The notes below the pieces were generated by a model. It worked only from the letters and a program-made list of their open reading frames with translations, was not told the DNA's origin and made no database searches. A stretch of DNA of 64,000 bases from Flavobacteriales bacterium. GTDB lineage: Bacteria; Bacteroidota; Bacteroidia; Flavobacteriales_F; PHOS-HE28. Shown piece after piece: positions 42,892-50,146 of the stretch. The stretch covers positions 193,830 through 257,829 of the forward strand of contig JAMLHB010000003.1 of the NCBI GenBank assembly GCA_023957375.1, given 5' to 3'. The translations under genes and the position numbers were made by a program. How positions within the stretch are numbered: the first letter of the stretch is position 1; every line of letters starts with the position of its first letter.

Positions 42892-42921
42892 CCGCAGGGT
42901 CTCCGCTTCCGGACCCTGCGG
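42892..42921. repeat. REP hairpin downstream of the transposase
   Basis: CCGCAGGGTC (42892-42901) pairs perfectly with GACCCTGCGG (42912-42921) around a 10-base spacer TCCGCTTCCG, 18 bases after the transposase stop. A T-rich stretch near 42930 follows. It is in the opposite orientation to the REP at 43549. Confidence 0.8.
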
Positions 42922-42939
42922 TCCCCGTGTTTTTGTACC

Positions 42940-43506
42940 TCATGCCCGTAACGCTATTTGATAGTTCTCCACCGGTGCGTTCGAGGCATCGCCCCGTTCG
43001 TAGAACGCAGCGCTGGAATGCGGATAGTCCAAGTAGTTCTCCGCAAGCATCCACTTCCCCTTCACCGGGTTGGCGTGGATGTAGTCCAGCTTCTGTTGGA
43101 TCATCGCCTCATCGTAACACTCGCGGATATCCGATGAAGGCATGAACACCCGGCAAACCTGCCCACGGGCCGCATCGCTGGGCCGCACGGCATCTTTCAG
43201 CGTAACCAGCAGGCCATGCTCTTCGAGGTCGACCAATCGGCTCCGGATCTCGTACGCCAGGAACCGCTTGGCATTGGCCAGCAGCGCATTGATGGACAGC
43301 CCTTCCGGGGTGTGGATGAGCAAGTGTACATGGTTGGGCATGATCACATAACCGAAGATGCGGCACCCCTTGGTTTTAGCGATGTGCATCCAGCGGCAAC
43401 CATGGTCGTAAGCATCCGCCCGCTCAATGAGCGGCAGCCAATTCCAGCACGTGAACGTGCAATAGAACGTGGCGCCATCAGTGCGTTGGAGGGTGCGCAC
43501 GGGCAT
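42940..43506 (-). CDS. REP-associated tyrosine transposase (RAYT, Y1 family)
   Basis: 188 residues. An HUH-type Y1 transposase: the metal-binding HUH motif is YVIMPNHVHLLIHTP, and the nucleophile Tyr lies in IQQKLDYIHANPVKGKW, the typical end motif of RAYTs. RAYTs are domesticated IS200-like enzymes that nick or cleave REP hairpins and are thought to spread them. REP hairpins flank this gene on both sides in opposite orientation. The upstream one abuts a lipoprotein gene cut after 59 codons, so insertion probably broke that gene. All catalytic motifs are intact, so it may be active. Confidence 0.9.
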   Translation of the reverse strand: MPVRTLQRTDGATFYCTFTCWNWLPLIERADAYDHGCRWMHIAKTKGCRIFGYVIMPNHVHLLIHTPEGLSINALLANAKRFLAYEIRSRLVDLEEHGLLVTLKDAVRPSDAARGQVCRVFMPSSDIRECYDEAMIQQKLDYIHANPVKGKWMLAENYLDYPHSSAAFYERGDASNAPVENYQIALRA

Positions 43507-43548
43507 GCTTGGTGAAAGTATGGAAAGTTCATCATCACACTGTGGTTG

Positions 43549-43576
43549 CGTAGGGTCCCGAGGCGGAGACCCTGCG
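43549..43576. repeat. REP hairpin upstream of the transposase
   Basis: CGTAGGGTC (43549-43557) pairs with GACCCTGCG (43568-43576), one T-G pair, around the 10-base spacer CCGAGGCGGA. The homology between lipoprotein paralogues ends 9 bases further on, at 43585. Confidence 0.75.
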
Positions 43577-43584
43577 AGAGTTGG

Positions 43585-43763
43585 AACGAAATTTCCATCT
43601 CATACCTCCAATTCCCAAAAGTATCATACACATCGTATGTGCCAACGAATTTCTGTCGTCCATCCACCGGGACTGAAGGGCTTGGTGCCATAACATCCCG
43701 CTTACAGCCGTAGCTGCAAACCAATGTGGCAGCCAGTGCCAAAGCGATGTTCAACTTGCTCAT
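43585..43763 (-). pseudogene. Truncated lipoprotein paralogue A
   Basis: The first 59-60 codons of the five-member lipoprotein family (MSKLNIALALAATLVCSYGC as signal, then DGRQKFVGTYDVYDTFGNW). Apart from the signal region the bases equal copy E (45680-45858) almost exactly. Homology stops at 43585, directly beside the REP hairpin and transposase. The open frame runs on through the REP to 43344 but codes for no family sequence there. So the gene has lost about 100 residues. Confidence 0.75.
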
Positions 43764-43796
43764 TGGTTGATCAGGTTGCAGTTGTGTGCGCCATGA

Positions 43797-44288
43797 CTAC
43801 TCCTCCTCCCGCTTCACCGCATACTCCCGGTAGCTCTGCCTAAAGTAGGGCACTCCATCCGCCACATAGAAGGCAATGTTGTCCTTCAGGTAGGACATCC
43901 GAATAGTGTCAGCCACCAACGTATTGTTGAACAAAGTGTCGTATTCGCGGAAAAGGGCCCATCTATGGCCGGAATGGTCCACGATTCCGAACCATCCAAA
44001 TAGATTTAAATAGTTTGATGCATCTTCCTTATCATGCTGAATATAGAAGTCAAATTCCCCTCCCCACCCATTGATAAATAAAGAATCGTAAGTGCCATTC
44101 TCATTATGCTTTATTATAGCCATTTCATATAGCCAATTTCCGATAGTATCATAAACGTCGTACATGCCAACGAATTTCTGTCGTCCATCCACCGGGACTG
44201 AAGGGCCTGGTGCCATAACATCCCGCTTACAGCCGTAGCTGCAAACCAATGTGGCAACCAGCAGAAGAGCTACGTTCTGCTTGTTCAT
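43797..44288 (-). CDS. Lipoprotein paralogue B
   Basis: 163 residues, intact. Signal MNKQNVALLLVATLVCSYGC with lipid attachment at Cys 20. Family layout: conserved DGRQKFVGMYDVYDTIGNW, a variable middle with GWGGEFDFYIQ, then WALFREYDTLF, and a strongly conserved end (YLKDNIAFYVADGVPYFRQ, then SYREYAVKREEE). The size suits a lipocalin-like or small beta-barrel lipoprotein, but I do not recognise a known family. The middle third is AT-rich compared with both ends. Function unknown; probably outer-membrane and surface-exposed. Confidence 0.7.
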   Translation of the reverse strand: MNKQNVALLLVATLVCSYGCKRDVMAPGPSVPVDGRQKFVGMYDVYDTIGNWLYEMAIIKHNENGTYDSLFINGWGGEFDFYIQHDKEDASNYLNLFGWFGIVDHSGHRWALFREYDTLFNNTLVADTIRMSYLKDNIAFYVADGVPYFRQSYREYAVKREEE

Positions 44289-44320
44289 TGCTTAATCAGT
44301 TTGCGGTTATGTACCATGCC

Positions 44321-44809
44321 TCACTCCCGCTTTACCGCATACTCCCGGTAGCTCTGCCTAAAGTATGGCACTCCATCCGCCACATAGAAGGCAATATTGT
44401 CTTTTAGGTAGGACATACGAAGCGTGTCGTGGACCAAGCTGTTATATTGAAACACATAATCATACTCTGAGAAAAGGGCCCAACGATGGCCTTCATAATC
44501 TGTAATTCCAAAATCTCCTATAAAATTCAAGTAATTTGAAATGTTTCCTATGTTTCGCTGTACGTATACATCAAAGGCCCCCCCCCATCCTTCAATGAGG
44601 AGTGAATCGAAGGGACTGAAATCATGAGCTACTGAAATTTCCATCTCATAGCGCCAATTTCCAAGCGTGTCATAAACATCGTACACTCCTACGAACTTCT
44701 GCCGACCGTCTACTGCGACTACATCATCGGGTTCCACAACATCCCTCTTACAACCAAAGCAGCAAGCCAAGATGGCAACTAAAGGGAGTGCCATGTTCAA
44801 CTTGCTCAT
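44321..44809 (-). CDS. Lipoprotein paralogue C, with G9 tract
   Basis: 162 residues, intact. Signal MSKLNMALPLVAILACCFGC, lipid attachment at Cys 20. It shares the family core and the conserved C-terminus SYREYAVKRE. The codons for W-G-G-A in EGWGGAFDVYVQ contain nine consecutive G bases on the coding strand (44578-44586), at the same place where copy D is frameshifted. A one-base slip would end the protein early. The signal peptide differs from B, D and E but resembles truncated copy A. Confidence 0.7.
   Translation of the reverse strand: MSKLNMALPLVAILACCFGCKRDVVEPDDVVAVDGRQKFVGVYDVYDTLGNWRYEMEISVAHDFSPFDSLLIEGWGGAFDVYVQRNIGNISNYLNFIGDFGITDYEGHRWALFSEYDYVFQYNSLVHDTLRMSYLKDNIAFYVADGVPYFRQSYREYAVKRE
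44578..44586 (-). repeat. Nine-G homopolymer inside lipoprotein C
   Basis: Nine C on the plus strand, coding as TGG GGG GGG Gcc on the minus strand. Long G tracts of this kind slip during replication and switch genes on and off in many surface-protein loci. Confidence 0.6.
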
Positions 44810-44840
44810 TGCTTGATCAGTTTGCGGTTGTGTACCATGC

Positions 44841-45331
44841 CTATTCCTCCTCCCGCTTCACCCCATACTCCCGGTAGCTCTGACTGAAATGCGGCACTCC
44901 CTCGGCTACATAAAAAGCAATATTGTCCTTTATATAGGACATTCTGAGGGTATCATTAAGAAATCTATTATACATGAACAATGAATCATATTCAGAAAAT
45001 AAAGCCCAATGTTTTCCATGATAATCTTGTATTCCAAATACTCCTGTAAAGTTTAAAAAATTGGATTGATCATTTTTATGATGTTGAACATAAAAATCAA
45101 TATCACTCCCCACCCTTCGATGAATATAGAATCTATTGGTTCACCTTCGTGCAAAGAAATTTGCATTTCGTATTTCCAATTCCCAAGAGTGTCATATACA
45201 TCATAAGTGCCGACGAATTTTTGGCGCCCATCCATGGAAATTGATGGGCCTGGTTCCACGACATCCCTCCTACAGCCATAGCTGCAAACCAATTTGGCAG
45301 CCAGCAGAAGAGCTACGTACTGCTTGTTCAT
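44841..45331 (-). pseudogene. Lipoprotein paralogue D, frameshifted
   Basis: The N-terminal part (45331 to ~45110: MNKQYVALLLAAKLVCSYGC to IDSIFIEGWG) and the C-terminal part (~45110 to 44841: GSDIDFYVQHHKN to REYGVKREEE) lie in different frames. They join cleanly if one G is restored in the run TGGGGAG (C4 at 45108-45111 on the plus strand), giving GWG-SDIDFYVQ, aligned to GWG-GEFDFYIQ of copy B. So it is a one-base deletion in a G run, by mutation, phase variation or sequencing error. Everything else is intact. AT-rich in the middle. Confidence 0.7.
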
Positions 45332-45363
45332 TGCCTGATCAGTTTGGCGGTTGCATACCATGC

Positions 45364-45858
45364 TTATTCTTCCTCCCGCTTCACCGCATACTCCCGGTAG
45401 CTCTGCCTAAAGTAGGGCACTCCATCCGCCACATAAAAAGCAATGTTGTCCTTCAGGTAGGACATCCGGAGGGTGTCATTCATTAGATACCCATTCATAA
45501 ACAATGAATCATATTCCTCAAATAAGGCCCATCTATTGCCTTCATGGTCTTGAATTCCAAATTGACCATTTAGATTCAAATAATTTGAGGTATTCCCATC
45601 ATCATGTTGAATGAATAGATTAAATTCATCTCCCCAATTTTCTACATACACTGAATCTATATTCGCTATCCCTGGATGCAACGAAATTTCCATCTCATAC
45701 CTCCAATTCCCAAAAGTATCATACACATCGTATGTGCCAACGAATTTCTGTCGTCCATCCACCGGGACTGAAGGGCTTGGTGCCATAACATCCCGCTTAC
45801 AGCCGTAGCTGCAAACCATTGAAGCAACCAGCAGAAGAGCTACGTACTGCTTGTTCAT
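45364..45858 (-). CDS. Lipoprotein paralogue E
   Basis: 164 residues, intact, the first unit after the anchor-L gene. Signal MNKQYVALLLVASMVCSYGC with Cys 20 as anchor; core GRQKFVGTYDVYDTFGNWR; the centre reads ENWGDEFNLFIQHDDGNTS, then WALFEEYDSLF and the common C-terminus. Its ATG overlaps the anchor-L stop (ATGA at 45855-45858), so it is translationally coupled and probably represents the ancestral arrangement from which the other units were copied. Function unknown. Confidence 0.75.
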   Translation of the reverse strand: MNKQYVALLLVASMVCSYGCKRDVMAPSPSVPVDGRQKFVGTYDVYDTFGNWRYEMEISLHPGIANIDSVYVENWGDEFNLFIQHDDGNTSNYLNLNGQFGIQDHEGNRWALFEEYDSLFMNGYLMNDTLRMSYLKDNIAFYVADGVPYFRQSYREYAVKREEE

Positions 45859-48263
45859 TGCTTAATCAGTTTGCGGTTGTGTATCATGCCTTGGCTGTCC
45901 AAGGCCACAAGGCAATAGCTGGCGGGGGCTAGGCCAACCAGTTGCAGGATGGTGGTGGGCGCGCCTTGCAAACTCCGCTCCAGTACACGGCGCCCTGTGG
46001 CATCCAGCAGCCACACCTTGGCAAGACCGGGGGCGTATTCCAGCCACACCTGGTCAGTGGCCGGGTTGGGCCGCAGGTATAGTTCCGCCGGTTCCATTAA
46101 ATCGGACTCTATGAATGATACGTCTGTTGACATCGCGCTATCAAGGATGCCAGGCGTTATGCCGCCTTCCTGAAGGTCGTCGCTCGCTTCGGCCAAGAAC
46201 GGTGTTGGTGGCTCAGGGACCATTCCGGGGGACCCAAAGACGGAGATGTCACCCGTATACGTGATCTGGCCATTGCATCCGGTCAGGGTGAGGATATAGT
46301 AATAGACATAATTGCTCACCGGGCAGCCATGGCAGAAGAGGTCGCCTGTGTTGGCGGTTCCGTCCCAATAGATGCTCGACACTACGTTATAGCCCGGAGC
46401 CCTTGACCTGAACGGACAACAGCCTTCGGCCCAATCCTCGTGCAACCGCCACACGGTGGCATCCCATTGGTTGAAGATCCTCAGATCGAAAGCCATGGCC
46501 CCATACGCACAATATGGATGGTCCACATCCAACACCTGCCAGGTGTCGTTCACCCCGTCCCCATTCGGCGTGATCACATTGGCCAGTACATTGTGCGTGC
46601 CTTCTCCATACGTGTCAACAGTAAAACCACCCCAGCCATCGCAGCAGACATTGCAATCCTCGATGCAGGTGTTGGGATCGGCCACGGCCAAAAAACCCGG
46701 CCCGCCGAAGAATCCGGTTTGTAGGTTGATGGAAGGTGCCCTGAATTCCACGTCCGCATCACCGGTGCTCACGTCACCGTCCTGCTGGCCGGGATCAACG
46801 CTGTACCCGGCCGTGATGCTTTCGCCCGCCACCGTGAGGGCGGGCAGGGGCAGGCCCCCCGGCGACCGGTTTTCGTAGTACACCCGCACGGGGCAGAAGT
46901 CGCAGACCACCTTGATGGTGATGGTGCAAGTTTGGTCCAGTTCTTCACACGTGTTATTGTCAGTAAGGAGAACACTCAGTGTATGGAATCCAATATCAGC
47001 CATGCTTGGTGTCCAGCAAAAAGTTCCGGTAGCTTGTGGGGCATTGTTGCTTGTAAAACTGCCACCTAGGGTACTTCCAATAGGTGCAAGTAGAACCCGT
47101 TCATTCGCCGCATCGCTCGTAGGAATGGTAAAACAGGTTTGCTCACCCGCCTGCATGGTGACGGTATACACACCGGTGCCGTTCACGCCGAGGCATTGGG
47201 GCGGGTAATTGATGGGGTCATGCACGGTAAGCATGGCTGCGGGTGAGGCCGTGGAAAGGGAACAACCGGGCAGGTATTCGGCGGTAACGGAGTAGGTGTT
47301 CTGGCCCAGACTGGCGGTAGTGGTCACCGTTTGCAGGCCCACGCCGGTTTGGTCGGTGCTCCAGGTGTAGTTCCACGAAGGGTCTCCTTGCACGTGCAGG
47401 GTGATCTCCTCGCCGGCGCACACGGGCGAGGGGGCGATGGTGAGGGGGCCGGGCTGTGCATACGGTGAAGTGAGCGTGCCTTGCTTAAGAAAAATAGCGG
47501 ATTGTTTTACATGATCGGATGTATTGCAGATAGCGATCTTTGCATGATAAGTTGCATTGCATTGGACGTCAATTGTAGCATCCATTACTACTGTTCGTCC
47601 GTCAAAGACAAATGCCCAAGTAGACTCGTCATCGCCATTTTGCCCTAAGCCGGGGTTGGGAGTTGGTATGAAATAATTGGCGTTTGTGAATGAGTTGACG
47701 GTATTTATGGAAACAGCAGCACCGCCAATTGTAGCAATATTGATTGAATTATTTGAGAACGGACCGTTAATCCCCGGGCCTGATATGAAAAATCCGAAAG
47801 CATCGTTAAAATTTGAGCCAACCCATTCCGGATACTCGTTGGAAGCGAAAACATACGAAAATGTGGCTGTATTTCCAGTTGAGATAAAATCGAATTCCAA
47901 GATGGCCGCATCCTTTGGATATGAAGTTCCGTTAATTTGATCTAAATCAGAATCGCTGGCATCAGAATCCAATTGATATTGTTGGAGGCATTCGGCCAAT
48001 GCTCCGCAATTCATGTTATGCACATATGCCGCATCGCATGTAGTTAATACAACACCGGTGGAGATACCGGTCTTATTCATGCCATTCCAGAAGTTTGCCA
48101 ATTGGACGGATTGCCCACTGAAAGTTGCATTGAACACTTGTACATTGGGACCGGCCAGTTCTGAAGATGCAGTAACAGCACTAATATAGTTTACGCTAGG
48201 CACCTGCGCCAATAATGTTGCTGTAAATATTACAGACGCTCCTGACAAGATGTGACGAACCAT
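45855..48263 (-). CDS. Choice-of-anchor L protein with both gliding-type and type A T9SS C-termini
   Basis: 802 residues. Signal peptide MVRHILSGASVIFTATLLA; anchor-L domain about 20-270 (NATFSGQSVQLANFWNGMNK, FASNEYPEWVGSNFNDAFGF, SGPGINGPFSNN), related to but clearly diverged from those at 23601 and 25252; an Ig/PKD-like middle; a CHU_C-like domain (NVITPNGDGVNDTWQVLD) around 575-690; then a linker and a complete type A sorting tail (LYLRPNPATDQ to HNRKLIKQ). Having both C-terminal types is unusual. The 5' third is AT-rich, the 3' part GC-rich. It follows the SprB-like gene by a few bases and overlaps lipoprotein E by four. Confidence 0.85.
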   Translation of the reverse strand: MVRHILSGASVIFTATLLAQVPSVNYISAVTASSELAGPNVQVFNATFSGQSVQLANFWNGMNKTGISTGVVLTTCDAAYVHNMNCGALAECLQQYQLDSDASDSDLDQINGTSYPKDAAILEFDFISTGNTATFSYVFASNEYPEWVGSNFNDAFGFFISGPGINGPFSNNSINIATIGGAAVSINTVNSFTNANYFIPTPNPGLGQNGDDESTWAFVFDGRTVVMDATIDVQCNATYHAKIAICNTSDHVKQSAIFLKQGTLTSPYAQPGPLTIAPSPVCAGEEITLHVQGDPSWNYTWSTDQTGVGLQTVTTTASLGQNTYSVTAEYLPGCSLSTASPAAMLTVHDPINYPPQCLGVNGTGVYTVTMQAGEQTCFTIPTSDAANERVLLAPIGSTLGGSFTSNNAPQATGTFCWTPSMADIGFHTLSVLLTDNNTCEELDQTCTITIKVVCDFCPVRVYYENRSPGGLPLPALTVAGESITAGYSVDPGQQDGDVSTGDADVEFRAPSINLQTGFFGGPGFLAVADPNTCIEDCNVCCDGWGGFTVDTYGEGTHNVLANVITPNGDGVNDTWQVLDVDHPYCAYGAMAFDLRIFNQWDATVWRLHEDWAEGCCPFRSRAPGYNVVSSIYWDGTANTGDLFCHGCPVSNYVYYYILTLTGCNGQITYTGDISVFGSPGMVPEPPTPFLAEASDDLQEGGITPGILDSAMSTDVSFIESDLMEPAELYLRPNPATDQVWLEYAPGLAKVWLLDATGRRVLERSLQGAPTTILQLVGLAPASYCLVALDSQGMIHNRKLIKQ

Positions 48264-48269
48264 GATGAA

Positions 48270-50037
48270 TCAGTGCTTAAGAAGGCGACGCTGCAGATCC
48301 AAATTCTCTTGTTGGAGTCCTTGGATTTGCTTCTCCATCGCGATCAGATGAAGGGTAATCACCTCGATCTTCTCCATCAGCATGGCATCCGTCTTCACGA
48401 CATCCAACCCGCTCTCCACCATTTGAGCAGCGGAAGGCACGCCTGGCAGATGGCCGTGTTCCTTGATGAAGGTATCCACTTCCTTTAGCGGCATTAGGCG
48501 ATAATTGGGCAGGAACACATGGTCGCTCCATTCGGACGTGTTCCGCAATGCCACCTTCACCTTCTCCGTAAGAATTCCCTTTGCCCACGAACAGGCTGTA
48601 ATCATCATTCGGCATGTCCTCGGTGCCAATGCCCACTTTGTCATAGGCAAAGGTCATGATGGGGTGCGGGTTGTTCCAATCACCGAGGATGTGTCCCTTG
48701 CCGTTCTGATCAATGGATAGTCCCCAAGCTGCTTGATTATTCCGTGCCCAAAGGACGGGTCCTGTGGAGGCGGAAGATGAAGTGACGATATCACCATCAG
48801 TTCCATCCCGGACCAACAAGCCCCCGCCGACGTTCAAAAGTCCTTCACTTGCCGTTGTTCCCACCATCAGTGCTCCACCCACATTCAGTAAGCCCGCATC
48901 AGCCGTGGTGCCGATCTTCACCTTGCCATCCCCTTGTATCCGTACTGTTTCAGTTCCGGCAGTGCCCCGCGTGGTGATCAGGCCGTTCTTGGTGATCCGC
49001 ATGCGCTCCACTCCGTTGGTGTGGAAGGGCAGGTCTTCAAAATTCAATGTGCCGAGCAACGGACGGGGATCTTCGTCACAGAGGTAGGTGAAATCATTTC
49101 CGTGTACCCGCCAGTAGGGCACGCCATCCCCTTCGCCGCCCGTGCACGGGCCGGTAGAAGAGATGCCCATGACCTCCCCCAAGGCCGTGGACATTCCACC
49201 GCCTTTAACAACCCCGAATTCGTCCCGATAAAGCACTCCGGTCACGGTGTCATTGCCCCAGATCTTGATCTTCCCGTCGGCGGTTAGCCGCAGGCCTTCT
49301 TGCCCGTTGGCCTTCAGCACCAGGTCCTTGTTGTCGGCCGTGCCCAAGTAGTTGGTGCCGGGCACGGTGCCGGCATTGCCGCCCATGCCCCAGTTGCTGG
49401 GTGCGGGTCCTCGTAAATAGATGGTGGTGTTGGCACCCTCGCAACCGTTGGCGTCGGCCACGGTGATCTTGTAGTCGCGCGGGCCCAAGTTGTAGCGGTT
49501 GGCCCCGGTGGGGCCATCGCTCCAGCCAACCGTGAAGGGGGCCGCACCGCCCATCACCACCACGGCGGCGTTGCCGTTGTTGCAGTCATAACAGCTGATG
49601 TTGTACCCGTTGGAGTACTCGTACACGTCGACGTCCAGCTTCATGGGCAGGGGCTGCTCCAGGGTGATCTCCGCGGTGCCTTGCTCGCCGTGTGCATCAT
49701 ATACGTCCACACGGTAATACCCGGCGGCAAGGCCGGCGAGCGATGCGCCCGACTGGCCATTGCTCCATTTGTATTCATAAGGTGGCGCTCCGCCTGTGGC
49801 ATCCGCCAGCAGCGTGCCGTCCTTCATGCCGAAGCAGCTTACCCCGAAGCCATGGTAGTCACTGCGGGTGAGTGAGACATGGACCGGCGGGGCCGCAGCC
49901 CCCCATGCCGGAATGGTCAAGGTTAGGAAGAGCAGCCCCCCCCCCAGAAAAGTATTTGAATGAACGCATATCGAACGGGTTTGGACGGGTGAAGCTATAC
50001 AATACAGATGTCGTTCTGCAAAATGTGTTGATAACAT
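48270..50037 (-). CDS. SprB-repeat/tail-fibre-like surface protein with two frame anomalies
   Basis: The frame from 50037 covers a hydrophobic signal (LLFLTLTIPAWGAAA), two SprB-like repeats (about 55-200: GFGVSCFGMKDGTLLADATG, NISCYDCNNGNAAVVVMG), then segments as in tail-fibre proteins (NKDLVLKANGQEGLRLTADG). Near 48573-48576 one extra base (GGGAATTC) moves the frame; the other frame continues with YRLMPLKEVDTFIKEHGHLP and VPSAAQMVESGLDV and a coiled coil to the stop at 48270, the usual end of this Bacteroidota family. In the uncorrected frame the gene ends in random sequence. The best signal peptide (ATG 49969, MRSFKYFSGGG) is out of frame because of a G10 tract at 49936-49945. A surface role is likely. 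Confidence 0.7.
49936..49945 (-). repeat. Ten-G homopolymer in the signal-peptide region
   Basis: Ten C on the plus strand. With nine (or twelve) G, the ATG at 49969 would read MRSFKYFSGGGLLFLTLTIP, an ideal signal peptide in frame with the rest. With the ten present it is out of frame, and only the ATG at 50037 reaches the protein. Confidence 0.7.
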
Positions 50038-50146
50038 TTATGGAAATTCCATGGGGGCCAGCTACTGCATGCCGAAATGCGGCGGGTGGATGGTACCACC
50101 TTTGTGCACTGGCGCCCTGCGGGGGCAGGCCGTTCGTTCCGGACTT

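Larger units (their letters stand above)
43585..45858 (-). repeat. Five ~522-bp tandem units, each lipoprotein plus a piece of the upstream gene's 3' end
   Basis: Lipoprotein starts lie at 45858, 45331, 44809, 44288 and 43763, spaced 527, 522, 521 and 525 bases. Between units the same ~33 bases occur: a copy of the last codons of the anchor-L gene (GMIHNRKLIKQ and stop), so every unit keeps the ATGA overlap with a remnant of that coding tail. Ends of the units are conserved; centres differ and are AT-rich. Confidence 0.85.
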
